A stretch of 64,000 bases of DNA from Caldifarciminota bacterium (GCA_027003075.1 JALWYV010000005.1:24603-88602); one strand, 5' to 3'; shown: positions 1-8,997, numbered from the stretch's first letter. The notes: generated from the letters alone by a model not told the origin. Program-made: numbers and translations.

Positions 1-2691
1 ACCCTGCAAGGGGGGAGGAGGACCATAAACGCACTCGGCCCCAACTACTACAACGGGGCCTATCAGGGCGACTTCGGTTTCGTCCTGAACTTCTTCAGTA
101 TTAACGGATTCATAAATTCCAACGTTACGTACGAGGACGTCTCCGCCGGTACAGAGCAGTATCAGGACGGTTTCTATTCCCTGAGGGATAGGTTCGGTCT
201 TGGGATAGGGTTCAAGTACCTTGAGCTGGCCGTAGGTGGATCCTACTTCTTTGAGGCGTGGGATAAGGTAGCGTACTCCGGCAGGAAGTACGCCGACAAC
301 GTCCACTCCCACGGCCCCGGAGACGCCTACGCCGGCGGTAAGATCATGCTTCCCTTCCACGGTGAGAAGATGTCCGTGAGTGTGGGCGGATCCTTCATCT
401 ACACCTTCCCCAGGATATTTGATATCCAGATAGCCCATGAGAGAGATCTCACGAAGGACAACTACGTATCCGATTCCCGTGGCTGGTACCAGAAGGGCGG
501 AGTGTTCCGCACCTTCACCTACGGTGGCCCCAGCTGGGACGCCCGTTTCCTCTTTACCTTCCTTCCCAACAACAAGTACATAGAGTTCAACGTGAACGTA
601 GGGTACTCCCCCCGCAACCCCGACGACAACGAGGACGACGTTACTATCATAGGGTCCTCCCTGCTCTTTCACCTTCAGTCCTTCCATCCCTTCTTTGAGA
701 TCGTGCTTGAGGACTGGAAGAACGGACACGATACCTATGGGGACGCCCCTCTGTACCTCACGGGAGGCTTTAACATAGAAACCGGTACGGGTGTAATGTG
801 GTCCTTCGGTATAGAGAAGCTCCTGTGGTACGACGGCTCCACCATAAGGTCGGAGAGGCAGGGAGCTCCCAAACTTGATGAGTACGTCAAGTACGACCCC
901 GACGCACCCTCGGATCATAACGTGAACATCCTCACCAGACCCAAGTGGTGGTTCATAACGTGGAACCCTCAGGTCGGTGCATGGCTCGCCCTAAGCTACA
1001 CCTTCGTGCCTCCCTACGAGAAGAAACCCGAGAAGAAGAAGCCCGAAGTCAAGCCCACGTACATAGCAGGTGTGGTTATGGACGCCCGTACCCAGAAGAT
1101 GGTGGGCGGAGCGAAGGTCATACTGAAGGAGAAGGACATATCCGTAATAACGGGTGACGACGGAGCCTACAAGTTTGAGAACCTTGAGCCCGGTTCCTAC
1201 ACCGTGATGGTTCAGGCTCAGGGGTATGCTCCCCAGAGCGCTGTGGTGAACCTTGAGCCGGGTAAACCCGCCATAAAGAACTTTGAACTCAAACCTGCTC
1301 AGACCTATGCCATCATAGGTGTGGTCTACGATAAGGAGAGCAACACCCCCATAGGCGGTGCCAAGGTTATAATCAAGGAGACGGGGGACTCCGTAATCAC
1401 TCAGGACGACGGTGCCTACAGGTTCTCCAACGTCCTGCCCGGCACCTATACCCTGATATTCACGGCCCCCGGATACAAGGGCTACACGGCCGTGGTTGCT
1501 GTTGAGGGCGGAACGGTCACCAAAGACGCCTATCTGGCAAAGGCCGAGCAGCCGAAGAAGGTCCAGAAGGTGGAGAAGCCCAGGATAGGGGCCATAACCG
1601 GAGTTGTCACCGACGCCAAGAGCGGCGCACCTCTCTCCGGTGTTCAGATAATACTCAAGGAAAAGAACCTTACCCATACGACGGATCAGACGGGTGCCTT
1701 CCGGTTTGACAGCCTGCCCGAGGGTACCTACACCGTATCCTTCAACAGGGCCGGTTACGTCCCCCGTACGGAGATCGTAAACGTCAAGGCCGGTTCCCCC
1801 ACGGTGTTCAACGTGTCCCTCGCTCCCGTTGAGAAGAACGTGGGTACGCTCTTAGGCAAGGTCATAGACAAGGAGACCGGCAATCCCATAGCCGGTGCCG
1901 TTGTTTCGGTTGAGGGCGTGGGTTCCGCCCAGACGGATCAGAGCGGTCTGTACCGCCTTGAGAACGTACCCGTAGGTGCGAAGACCGTTAAGGTGGCCGC
2001 CCCCGGATATAAGGAGGTCGCCGAGGTCATGAAGATCGCCAGGGGCGACAACGTCAAGAACTTCGCCCTTGAGCCGATGGTAGTTAAGGGATCCATCGTC
2101 ATAAGCGTCGTTGACAAGGACAGCAAGAAACCCATAGCAAACGCCACCATCACTTTCCTCACGGGCAACTTCGGCCCCTACACCACGGACGCCAACGGTG
2201 TGGTCACGGTTAAGGATATACCCGCCGGAACCTACACGATAAAGGTAACGGCCGGCAAGTACGCTCCCCAGCAGAAGACCGTGGTCGTTGAAAAGAACCG
2301 CACCAAAGAGGTCACCTTTGAGCTCGTGAAGAAGGGTACGGAGATCACCTTCCGTAACATCTACTTTGACGTGAACAAGGCCACCCTGAGGCCAGACGCC
2401 GAACCCGCCCTCAAACAGATCTGCCAGTTCCTCAAGGAGAACCCCACGGTGATAGTGGAGATTCAGGGTCATACCGACGAGCGCGGTTCCGCTTCCTACA
2501 ACCTCAGACTCTCTCAGGCCCGGGCCGAGTCCGTACGCCAGTGGCTCATAAACAACGGTTGCGCCACGCCCGACCGCCTCGTTGCCAAGGGGTACGGTGA
2601 GAGTATGCCCGTTATAAAGAACGCCAAGACCGAAGCCGAACATCAGCTCAACCGACGCGTCGTGATAAAGGTTCTGGGCGAGAAGAAGTAG
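1..2691 (+). CDS. OmpA-family outer-membrane protein with five carboxypeptidase-regulatory-like repeats (5' partial)
   Basis: The frame is open from the first base of the window, so the gene begins upstream; the ATG at 346 is internal. The visible N-terminal part (to about nt 1005) is rich in alternating aromatic and polar residues, like an outer-membrane beta-barrel. A Pro/Lys linker (KKPEKKKPEVKP) follows, then five CarboxypepD_reg-like beta-sandwich repeats starting near nt 1060, 1306, 1588, 1840 and 2089, each with a G-V-V-x-D core and a D-G-A-Y-x-F step. An OmpA C-terminal peptidoglycan-binding domain (about 2338-2688) ends it, with IYFDVNKATLRPDAEP and GHTDERGSASYN. The protein probably ties the outer membrane to the cell wall with a long periplasmic stalk. 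A strong terminator follows. Confidence 0.85.
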   Translation, partial: TLQGGRRTINALGPNYYNGAYQGDFGFVLNFFSINGFINSNVTYEDVSAGTEQYQDGFYSLRDRFGLGIGFKYLELAVGGSYFFEAWDKVAYSGRKYADNVHSHGPGDAYAGGKIMLPFHGEKMSVSVGGSFIYTFPRIFDIQIAHERDLTKDNYVSDSRGWYQKGGVFRTFTYGGPSWDARFLFTFLPNNKYIEFNVNVGYSPRNPDDNEDDVTIIGSSLLFHLQSFHPFFEIVLEDWKNGHDTYGDAPLYLTGGFNIETGTGVMWSFGIEKLLWYDGSTIRSERQGAPKLDEYVKYDPDAPSDHNVNILTRPKWWFITWNPQVGAWLALSYTFVPPYEKKPEKKKPEVKPTYIAGVVMDARTQKMVGGAKVILKEKDISVITGDDGAYKFENLEPGSYTVMVQAQGYAPQSAVVNLEPGKPAIKNFELKPAQTYAIIGVVYDKESNTPIGGAKVIIKETGDSVITQDDGAYRFSNVLPGTYTLIFTAPGYKGYTAVVAVEGGTVTKDAYLAKAEQPKKVQKVEKPRIGAITGVVTDAKSGAPLSGVQIILKEKNLTHTTDQTGAFRFDSLPEGTYTVSFNRAGYVPRTEIVNVKAGSPTVFNVSLAPVEKNVGTLLGKVIDKETGNPIAGAVVSVEGVGSAQTDQSGLYRLENVPVGAKTVKVAAPGYKEVAEVMKIARGDNVKNFALEPMVVKGSIVISVVDKDSKKPIANATITFLTGNFGPYTTDANGVVTVKDIPAGTYTIKVTAGKYAPQQKTVVVEKNRTKEVTFELVKKGTEITFRNIYFDVNKATLRPDAEPALKQICQFLKENPTVIVEIQGHTDERGSASYNLRLSQARAESVRQWLINNGCATPDRLVAKGYGESMPVIKNAKTEAEHQLNRRVVIKVLGEKK

Positions 2692-2712
2692 AGGAGAAAA
2701 AACCTTCCTATC

Positions 2713-2740
2713 GGGCGGGGACTGAGGTCCCCGCCCTTTT
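2713..2740 (+). terminator. Rho-independent terminator
   Basis: A perfect 10-bp GC-rich stem (GGGCGGGGAC / GTCCCCGCCC) with a TGAG loop is followed by TTTT, 21 nt after the stop of the OmpA-family gene. Confidence 0.9.
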
Positions 2741-2756
2741 CGTTTAAACACCACCG

Positions 2757-2762
2757 TAAAAT
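2757..2762 (+). promoter_or_regulatory. -10 box of a leaderless transcript
   Basis: TAAAAT lies 9 nt before the ATG at 2772, with no Shine-Dalgarno between. A start point about 7 nt downstream of the box would fall at the ATG. The same arrangement recurs through the window. Confidence 0.7.
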
Positions 2763-2771
2763 ACCAGTTCT

Positions 2772-3812
2772 ATGATCTGGATGATTCTGGTACAGGGTGG
2801 CGATGCTGACTTCGGCATCGTTGAGGAAGTCAAGGGTAAAAGAGCAAAGTTCTACGCTCTGGAGGGAATAATGGGGCTATGGTGGGGAAAGGACAGGCAG
2901 TACTACAGGGGGGATCTGGCGTTCCAGATGCAGTACGATGAGGGTTTCTACGGCAGGTTCTCTCTGGTTTCCTTCAACGAGTACGCTCTGCCGCCTTCTG
3001 TGGGTGTTAAGGAACTCTACGTTGAGAAAGCCTTTGATAACGGGTTAGACGTTAAGTTCGGTCTGGGACCCATATACTGGGAGAACGGTGTTTTGTTCGG
3101 AGATTACGTAGGGGGAAACCCCTTCTTTGAGGTGTTCTTCGGTAAGGAGATATGGATAGACCTCCTCCTGTACAGGGTAAACTCCAGCCTCGGAGCAGGC
3201 CTCAGGAGCGCATTTGACCTCGGCAACTTCGGACTCACGGTGTACGGTGTCTACGATACTACCCGGGCGGGATACGTTGGTCTATCCGTAGGTCTGGATC
3301 TGCCTTTCTGGACGTTATCGCTTGAGGCCACAGGTGAAAAGGACTCCTCCGGATACGAAGGGGCGTACCTGCTCTACACCTTCGTCCGGCCGGGAAGGTG
3401 GTTCGTCGGTTTAATGTCCTATTCCTTCACGTCCGGGTTTGACAGGATAACTGCTCAGGGTCTGGATCTGGATCCGGATAGGTCCCCCTTCTTCGGTGTC
3501 TCCACACCCCTGACCTATAACATGCCCGGAATACCCTGGAGCAACCCACAGAACACGTCCGCCGAGGTCCTGAGGTTCGGTTTCACCCACGTCCTGAACG
3601 AAGACTGGAAGATGACTCCCATATTTGATCTGGGAGCATACCAGTCCGTGGCCATGGACCTGAAAAACAACAACTCTCTCCTCGCCGACGTTCACCTCAG
3701 GTTCGACTGGACGGACACGTATTACGTGGGTCTTTCGGCCGGAGCAGTCGTACAGGACACCACTTTTTCCTGGGGTGTTGCAGCCTACACGGTGAAGAAC
3801 TTCAGCTTCTGA
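2772..3812 (+). CDS. Putative outer-membrane beta-barrel protein, unknown function
   Basis: 346 residues. I do not recognise the family. A short hydrophobic start (MIWMILVQGG) may be a minimal signal peptide. The rest has regular alternating hydrophobic/aromatic strands with Gly/Asp/Asn turns and ends in an aromatic residue (VKNFSF), as beta-barrel outer-membrane proteins often do. The ATG sits 9 nt after a TAAAAT box, so the mRNA is probably leaderless. Its TGA overlaps the ATG of the MqnA-like gene by one base (TGATG), so the two are likely translationally coupled. Barrel topology is inferred from composition only. Confidence 0.65.
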   Translation: MIWMILVQGGDADFGIVEEVKGKRAKFYALEGIMGLWWGKDRQYYRGDLAFQMQYDEGFYGRFSLVSFNEYALPPSVGVKELYVEKAFDNGLDVKFGLGPIYWENGVLFGDYVGGNPFFEVFFGKEIWIDLLLYRVNSSLGAGLRSAFDLGNFGLTVYGVYDTTRAGYVGLSVGLDLPFWTLSLEATGEKDSSGYEGAYLLYTFVRPGRWFVGLMSYSFTSGFDRITAQGLDLDPDRSPFFGVSTPLTYNMPGIPWSNPQNTSAEVLRFGFTHVLNEDWKMTPIFDLGAYQSVAMDLKNNNSLLADVHLRFDWTDTYYVGLSAGAVVQDTTFSWGVAAYTVKNFSF

Positions 3813-4483
3813 TGACCTTCGGAGAGATACGGGAGTTTGACTTCTACCCGTTTTACGTGCGCCTTCGGGGGATAAAGATGCCCGTTCCCCTTTCGGGCGT
3901 GGACACCCTCATCATGTCGGGGAGGATAGATGCGACCCCGTACCCCTCTACCATGGCCCGTGCCATACCCGGAGGGTACGTCCGTCTGCCCTACGGCCTG
4001 GCCCTTGGTCCGGAGGCTCTTGATCTGATGTTGGTCTCCTCCGTTCAACCGTCGTCTATCTCCTCCCTCGGGATAATAAAGGGTTACGAGTTCATCCTCC
4101 ACCTCCTTGAAGACGTCCTGAGGGAAAAGTTCGGTGTAAACGTCAAGAGCCTTCGTATCTCCGTATTCTCCGACCTCGTCCCCGGCGTTGACGCATACCT
4201 TCTGTACGGTGATATCGCCTTAAGGATAGATGGTGACTCCTTCAGGTACACCTACAACATGGCAAGAGCCTACTACGAGGTGATGGGAAAGCCCGTGGAT
4301 ATAGCCTTCTGGATAGCACGGGAGGACAGGGCCGGAGACGTTGAGAGTCAGGTGGGAAACTCCCTCGCCTACTGGATGTTACGCAGGGACGAGTTCCTCC
4401 TGCGTTACGCGAACGGGAGGAAGATACCCTTTGAAACCCTATATTCCCATGCCGAAGCCCTGCTGTTCAGGGTCTACGATTAA
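3812..4483 (+). CDS. mqnA: MqnA/MqnD-family protein, likely chorismate dehydratase of the futalosine menaquinone pathway
   Basis: 223 residues. The pattern matches the MqnA/MqnD periplasmic-binding-like fold: an N-terminal G-E-I-x-x-F-x-x-x-P-x-Y segment, a DLMLVSS strand, then DAYLLYGDIALRI followed by YNMARAYYEVMGKPVDIAFW, which parallels the family's L-I-G-D-x-A-L ... W-x-x-x-T-G-x-P-F-V-x-A-x-W. MqnA makes 3-enolpyruvylbenzoate from chorismate for menaquinone. The protein is somewhat shorter than typical MqnA and no other mqn gene is visible, so it could be a diverged paralog or MqnD-like. It overlaps the upstream barrel gene by one base. Confidence 0.6.
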   Translation: MTFGEIREFDFYPFYVRLRGIKMPVPLSGVDTLIMSGRIDATPYPSTMARAIPGGYVRLPYGLALGPEALDLMLVSSVQPSSISSLGIIKGYEFILHLLEDVLREKFGVNVKSLRISVFSDLVPGVDAYLLYGDIALRIDGDSFRYTYNMARAYYEVMGKPVDIAFWIAREDRAGDVESQVGNSLAYWMLRRDEFLLRYANGRKIPFETLYSHAEALLFRVYD

Positions 4484-4490
4484 ACTACCG

Positions 4491-4496
4491 TAGAAT
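4491..4496 (+). promoter_or_regulatory. -10 box of a leaderless transcript
   Basis: TAGAAT, preceded by ACCG, lies 8 nt before the ATG at 4505. No Shine-Dalgarno is present. Confidence 0.65.
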
Positions 4497-4504
4497 CCGC
4501 ACTT

Positions 4505-5449
4505 ATGCCCAGAGTACTGGTAGCAGGTAACGCGGGGTTCATCGGCACCCACCTTACGGGGTATTTGCTTGATCTGGGATGGGATGTGGTGGGGGTTGAC
4601 AATTTCTCTACCGGGAAACCAGAAAACGTGGAAAGGTACAGAAAACGTCCTAACTTTACCTTTTACGAAATGGACATAACTCAAGAAGTACCTGAGGGGG
4701 GTTACGATTACATCGTCAACCTCGCATCTCCGGCCAGTCCCAAGAAGTACCTGTCCCTCCCTGTAGATACGATGCTGGTCAACTCCATAGGTGTGAAGAA
4801 CCTTCTTGATCTCGCAAAGGATACCGGAGCCACCTTCCTCCTCGCTTCCACGTCCGAAGTCTACGGCGATCCCCTTGTACATCCCCAGCCGGAGGACTAC
4901 TGGGGGAACGTCAATCCCGTAGGTCCGAGAAGCGTTTACGATGAGGGGAAGAGGTTCGCCGAGGCCATAACCATGGCCTACTACCGGTACGACAGGGTCC
5001 CCGTAAGGATAGCGAGGATATTCAACACCTACGGCCCCTTTATGGACGTAGCGGACGGCCGGATAATTCCCAACTTCGCATATCAGGCCCTTACGGGGCA
5101 GCCCCTGACCATATACGGGGATGGAAGCCAGACCCGTAGTTTCTGCTACGTTTCGGACATGGTGGAGGGACTTTTCAGACTGCTCACCTACGAAGGATTG
5201 GACGGCGAGGTGGTGAATCTGGGTAATCCGGACGAGAGGACTGTCCTGGACGTGGCCAGACTTGTCGTTAAGATATACGGTGTACCGGAGAACTTCACCT
5301 TTCTCCCCCTTCCTCAGGACGACCCGAAGAGGAGAAAACCCGATATAACGAAGGCGAAGAGGCTCCTGAAGTGGGAGCCGAAGGTTCCCTTTGAAGAGGG
5401 TCTACGCAGGACACTTGAGTGGTATAAGGAGGTGATAAATGTGGGATAG
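4505..5449 (+). CDS. uxs: NAD-dependent UDP-glucuronate decarboxylase (UDP-xylose synthase) type SDR
   Basis: 314 residues, extended short-chain dehydrogenase. Rossmann motif GNAGFIG at residues 8-14 (the second position is Asn where most members have Gly). Y145-x-x-x-K149 lies in SVYDEGKR, with STSEVYG before it. LASPASPKKY, NPVGPRS and RIFNTYGP are hallmarks of the UXS subgroup, which converts UDP-glucuronate to UDP-xylose. The substrate would come from the UDP-glucose dehydrogenase at 42921-44231. The UDP-sugar likely feeds lipopolysaccharide or capsule. Start is 8 nt after TAGAAT. The 3' end overlaps plsY by 11 bp. Confidence 0.85.
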   Translation: MPRVLVAGNAGFIGTHLTGYLLDLGWDVVGVDNFSTGKPENVERYRKRPNFTFYEMDITQEVPEGGYDYIVNLASPASPKKYLSLPVDTMLVNSIGVKNLLDLAKDTGATFLLASTSEVYGDPLVHPQPEDYWGNVNPVGPRSVYDEGKRFAEAITMAYYRYDRVPVRIARIFNTYGPFMDVADGRIIPNFAYQALTGQPLTIYGDGSQTRSFCYVSDMVEGLFRLLTYEGLDGEVVNLGNPDERTVLDVARLVVKIYGVPENFTFLPLPQDDPKRRKPDITKAKRLLKWEPKVPFEEGLRRTLEWYKEVINVG

Positions 5450-6095
5450 CATCCCTTCCAGCATGCAGCCTTTCGTCTACGCCCTCCTTTTCGTCTTTGG
5501 CTTTCTCCTTGGAAGTATCCCGTGGGCCTACATAGTGGCGAAGGTGGTCGGGGGGATAGACATCCGCAAGGTAGGGAGCGGAAACGTGGGGGCAACGAAC
5601 GTCGCCCGTACCTTGGGCCTCAAGTGGGGTACCCTCGTCTTCGTTCTGGACGCCCTGAAGGGTTTCATACCCGTGTTCATCGTAAGGCTCCTTATACCCT
5701 ACAACATAGAGCTGGCTATGGTTACGGCTCTGGGTCCGATACTCGGTCACATGTTCACGCCCTTTCTCGGCTTCAAGGGTGGCAAGGGGGTAGCGACAGC
5801 GGTCGGTGCCTTCGCCGCTCTAACTCCTCTGGGTGTCCTGATCGGCTTTATCGTCTGGATAACCGTCGTACTTACAACGGGCTGGGTGTCCCTCGGTTCC
5901 CTCCTTGGATCCCTGACCGTGTTCCTGTGGGTTCTCCTCTTTGACCCCAACAGGCACTCCCTGCCTTTCGTGGTCGTATCCGGTATAGTTGTCCTCTTTA
6001 TCTGGATCAGACACTACGGAAACATAAAACGTCTCCTTTCGGGCAAAGAGCCGAAGATATGGGATAAGAAGAGGAAGCAACAGGAGAGAGAATGA
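5439..6095 (+). CDS. plsY: Glycerol-3-phosphate acyltransferase PlsY
   Basis: 218-residue membrane protein with the three conserved PlsY loops: GSIP at 25-28, RKVGSGNVGATN at about 43-54 and GFKGGKGVAT at 111-120. It transfers acyl from acyl-phosphate to sn-glycerol-3-phosphate, the first step of bacterial phospholipid synthesis. The start inside the end of the UXS gene has a strong AAGGAGGT Shine-Dalgarno, as expected for an operon-internal gene. The 3' end overlaps the next lipoprotein start (ATGA). It shows that normal G3P ester lipids are made although a G1P dehydrogenase is also present (8994-9944). Confidence 0.92.
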   Translation: MWDSIPSSMQPFVYALLFVFGFLLGSIPWAYIVAKVVGGIDIRKVGSGNVGATNVARTLGLKWGTLVFVLDALKGFIPVFIVRLLIPYNIELAMVTALGPILGHMFTPFLGFKGGKGVATAVGAFAALTPLGVLIGFIVWITVVLTTGWVSLGSLLGSLTVFLWVLLFDPNRHSLPFVVVSGIVVLFIWIRHYGNIKRLLSGKEPKIWDKKRKQQERE

Positions 6096-6448
6096 GGCTC
6101 CTCCTTATTCCCCTGATGCTCGTGGCCGTGGGATGCTCCGACGTCAGAGTCGTTAAGGATGCGGCCTACGACCCCGACCTCATGGGGGTACCGGCCTACC
6201 CCGGAGCGAGGGTGAAGGGAGCGATAGTGACGGAGTCGGAAGGGAACAGGGTGGTAACCTACGTACTGATAACGAGGTCCCCCTACGACTCGGTAGTTTC
6301 GTTTTACCTGAGGGAGGCCGGAGGTACGGACAGTGTGGCGGCCGGTCAGATCTACACCATAAGGAGGGGTACAGAACTCCTCATCCAGATAAAGGAGGAG
6401 GGAGATCACAGAGAAATAAACATCACGAGGGCTGATCCCACCCGGTAG
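6092..6448 (+). CDS. Small lipoprotein, unknown function
   Basis: 118 residues. The signal peptide MRLLLIPLMLVAVGC ends in a lipobox (VAVGC), so Cys15 should be lipidated. The remainder is short beta-strand-like with no family I recognise. It is the last gene of the UXS-plsY unit, coupled by ATGA to plsY, and its stop lies six bases from that of the convergent ctaB. Confidence 0.7.
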   Translation: MRLLLIPLMLVAVGCSDVRVVKDAAYDPDLMGVPAYPGARVKGAIVTESEGNRVVTYVLITRSPYDSVVSFYLREAGGTDSVAAGQIYTIRRGTELLIQIKEEGDHREINITRADPTR

Positions 6449-6454
6449 GACTCT

Positions 6455-7294
6455 TCAGGACAGCACCATCGCCACCATACTCAGAAACATGTAAGAGGAG
6501 GCCAGTTTAAACAGGATAAAGGCTTTCCGGTCGTCGGGTTTGCGTGCGTTAAGAAGGGAAATTATGAAAAAGAACAGGAAGGCGGACGTGAGAATGGCCA
6601 TTGTGAGAATACTGGCGTTCAGGAAGAGGGCAGTGATCATCATGGCCGCGTAGGATAGTACCACGAACACAGGAACGAGGTACATGGAGAACCGTACACC
6701 GTGGGTATTAGGGAGAACGGGAACACCGGCCCGGGCGTAATCTTCCCTGTACTTCACCTCAAAGGTTATGTTGTGGATGGGGACCCATAACAGTACGATA
6801 AGGGCGAGGAGGAGACCGAGGGTGTCAACCCTCCCCGTAGCGAGAACCCTGCCTCCCAGTATAGGCATGGCTCCGGCTATACCGCCCCAGAGTATGGACC
6901 AGGGGGTACGCCTTTTCGTCCACAGGGTGTAAACGACCACGTTGAAGAGGAAGCCGACCAGAGCAACTACGCCGTAGAGAGGACTGAGGGCAAAGGACCA
7001 GATCAGGCCGAGAGCCGAGGTCAGAGCAGCCACTGCGAGAACTTCCCTCCTCGGAACCCTGCCCGAAGGTATGGGCCTGTTCTTCGTCCTCTCCATGACG
7101 GAGTCTATGTCGTGATCGTACCACATGTTGAATAGCGTTGCCCCTCCTATCGTAAGGAGCATCGTACCTAAAAGGTGCAGGATCTTAATCGGATCCGGGT
7201 TCCCGGCCGTAAGGTATCCCACCAGCCCCGTGAGCACGAGCATAAGGGTCTGGTAGGGCTTTATCATCACGAGGTAGTCCCTCAAGCGTCTCAT
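6455..7294 (-). CDS. ctaB: Protoheme IX farnesyltransferase (heme O synthase)
   Basis: 279-residue UbiA-family integral membrane prenyltransferase. It carries the CtaB signature N56-x-x-x-D60-x-x-x-D64 followed by MERTKNRPIPSGRV. It farnesylates heme b to heme O for heme-copper oxidases. The frame is open further upstream, but I chose the ATG at 7294 because it forms an ATGA overlap with the ctaA stop and begins the family homology (MRRLRDYLVMIKP). Pairing with ctaA argues for CtaB over other UbiA enzymes. Confidence 0.92.
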   Translation of the reverse strand: MRRLRDYLVMIKPYQTLMLVLTGLVGYLTAGNPDPIKILHLLGTMLLTIGGATLFNMWYDHDIDSVMERTKNRPIPSGRVPRREVLAVAALTSALGLIWSFALSPLYGVVALVGFLFNVVVYTLWTKRRTPWSILWGGIAGAMPILGGRVLATGRVDTLGLLLALIVLLWVPIHNITFEVKYREDYARAGVPVLPNTHGVRFSMYLVPVFVVLSYAAMMITALFLNASILTMAILTSAFLFFFIISLLNARKPDDRKAFILFKLASSYMFLSMVAMVLS

Positions 7295-8109
7295 CTTATA
7301 GACCTCCAGAAGAGCAGTATGAGGGTAAGTATGGCAAGAGTGTAGTGGGTGGTTACCATGGTGGGACTGAGCATGCTGTAGGCGGATAGAGCACCAAAGA
7401 TACCGGTAAGAAGCACAAGGAGAGATATAAAAACGAACCACTTTTTATTATCCGCACGGAAGATAAAGTAGAGTGATAGGCCGAATATAACGTACCCCAT
7501 GAGCCTGTGAATAACCTGAAGCATAACATCTCCCGTCCAGGGCTGCCCGAGGCAAAGAAAGATATCCTGACCACACGCAAATCCAGCCTGAGCCTTACGT
7601 ACGGTAGTGCCGAGGAGGATCTGAAGGAATACAAGAGCGAAGAGGATGGTACTCAAACGCCCGTCGCGATCCCCCGCCCAGACGAGTCTATCCGGGGGGT
7701 TATCCGCCCATTTCAACATGAGGGTGGCGGTAAGTATGGTGAGAAGGGCAAACAGGGCGTGAGATATTGAAACCCAGAAGGGCATCTTCAGAATTACCGT
7801 AAGGCCCCCTATGAGGATCTGGGCGACGAGGAATATAGCCAGCCATATACCCGCCTCGATCAAAAAGGTTCCCCTATAACGCCTGACAGCGAGAACGGTC
7901 GCCCCGGCGACGAATACGGAGGTTAAAGCCGCAAGCACCCTGTGGATATACTCAAGCATCGCGAAGTTCTGTTCTGGAGGTAAAAGGCTACCGTAACAAA
8001 GAGGCCAGTCCGGACATCCAAGGCAGGCCCCGAGAGCAGCGGTAGCGCTCCCGAAGACCATAAGGACAACCATACTTATTAGCGTACCCCAGAGTAAAAG
8101 TTTCCTCAT
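7291..8109 (-). CDS. ctaA: Heme A synthase
   Basis: 272-residue membrane protein of the CtaA/COX15 family that oxidises heme O to heme A. Visible features are the extracytoplasmic pair in CLGCPDWPLCYG (C32, C38), the heme-ligand region EYIHRVLAAL (H56), a second helix with SHALFAL, and a C-terminal VIHRLMGY. It is upstream of and coupled to ctaB. Together they imply an aa3- or ba3-type terminal oxidase encoded elsewhere. A TAGAAT box lies 12 nt before the ATG, slightly further than the usual leaderless spacing here. Confidence 0.92.
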   Translation of the reverse strand: MRKLLLWGTLISMVVLMVFGSATAALGACLGCPDWPLCYGSLLPPEQNFAMLEYIHRVLAALTSVFVAGATVLAVRRYRGTFLIEAGIWLAIFLVAQILIGGLTVILKMPFWVSISHALFALLTILTATLMLKWADNPPDRLVWAGDRDGRLSTILFALVFLQILLGTTVRKAQAGFACGQDIFLCLGQPWTGDVMLQVIHRLMGYVIFGLSLYFIFRADNKKWFVFISLLVLLTGIFGALSAYSMLSPTMVTTHYTLAILTLILLFWRSIR

Positions 8110-8141
8110 GGTAAGTCGGCAATTCTAAACCGGAGATATTA

Positions 8142-8166
8142 TCCGGGTAAAGAATTTTTTACCGGA
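8142..8166. repeat. Inverted repeat between ctaA and the divergent GT2 gene
   Basis: Arms TCCGGgTAAA and TTTACCGGA, with one extra G in the left arm, are separated by six A/T-rich bases. It sits in the 174-nt divergent intergenic region and could be an operator or a small hairpin. There is no T-run to make it a clear terminator. Confidence 0.4.
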
Positions 8167-8270
8167 TGGAAGAAGTGGAAATCATTTTTGATCTGCAAAG
8201 CCGAAACATAGATTTTGAGGACAGATAAGTGCGCAACTCCGTATAGGATTTGGAGGTAGGTACCCGTCCT

Positions 8271-8276
8271 TATAAT
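8271..8276 (+). promoter_or_regulatory. -10 box of a leaderless transcript with a TTG start
   Basis: TATAAT lies 7 nt before the TTG at 8284, and no Shine-Dalgarno is present. It supports TTG as the start of the GT2 gene. Confidence 0.7.
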
Positions 8277-8283
8277 CCCCGTC

Positions 8284-8997
8284 TTGAGAGTGGTTGTTGT
8301 AGTTCCCACGTACAACGAGGCCGACAACATAGCCGATCTCATACGGGAGTTGAGATCCCTTCCCGTATCACCCGACGTTCTTGTGGTGGACGACAATTCC
8401 CCGGACGGTACATGGAAGATAGTTGAGGAGATAAGACAGAAGGACCCGACCGTTCACCTCCTGAAACGCCCCGGTAAGATGGGGCTCGGATCGGCCTACG
8501 TGGAAGGGTTTAAATGGACGCTTGATAGAGGTTACGACGTGATAGTACAGATGGACGCAGACTTTTCCCACAATCCGAGGGACGTTCAGAAGTTGGTTGA
8601 GGCTCTCAAAGACTGTGACGTGGTCATAGGTTCGCGGTACTGTAACGGTGTGAGCGTTGTTAACTGGCCTATCAGCCGCCTTCTCCTCTCCTACCTTGCA
8701 AACCAGTACGCTCGCCTCCTGACCGGTGTGAAGATAAACGATCTGACCGGAGGTTTCAAGGCGTTTAAACGGGAGGCTCTACAGGCCCTTGATCTGAACA
8801 GGATCAAGTCCGATGGGTACGCCTTTCAGATAGAGGTGAACTTCTACCTCTGGATGAAGAGGTTCAAGATGTGCGAGATACCCATAATATTCGTTGAGAG
8901 GAGGGCCGGAAAGTCCAAACTCAACCGCTCCATAATATGGGAGGCCTTCTGGCTGGTTATCAGGCTCTTCCTGAAGAGGATAACCGGGAGAGTATGA
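8284..8997 (+). CDS. Dolichol-/polyprenyl-phosphate mannosyltransferase-type GT2
   Basis: 237 residues, family 2 glycosyltransferase close to DPM1. It begins VVVPTYNEADNI, has VVDDNSPDGT (D36, D37) and QMDADFSHNP (DAD 91-93), then DLTGGFKAF and the C-terminal YAFQIEVNF and FVERRAGKSK. It transfers a sugar from a nucleotide sugar to a polyprenyl phosphate at the cytoplasmic membrane face. Translation starts at TTG, 7 nt after TATAAT. It overlaps the glycerol-1-phosphate dehydrogenase gene (ATGA), so both probably serve envelope lipid or glycan synthesis. It lacks the C-terminal membrane domain of some relatives. Confidence 0.85.
   Translation: MRVVVVVPTYNEADNIADLIRELRSLPVSPDVLVVDDNSPDGTWKIVEEIRQKDPTVHLLKRPGKMGLGSAYVEGFKWTLDRGYDVIVQMDADFSHNPRDVQKLVEALKDCDVVIGSRYCNGVSVVNWPISRLLLSYLANQYARLLTGVKINDLTGGFKAFKREALQALDLNRIKSDGYAFQIEVNFYLWMKRFKMCEIPIIFVERRAGKSKLNRSIIWEAFWLVIRLFLKRITGRV

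Noticed and set aside
1852..2754. 300-codon open frame antisense to the OmpA-family gene
   Set aside because: It is a shadow of repeat-rich coding sequence on the other strand and runs through the terminator at 2713-2740.
7295..7441. 49-residue N-terminal extension of ctaB
   Set aside because: It overlaps ctaA in another frame and shows no homology; the ATGA-coupled ATG at 7294 fits the family.
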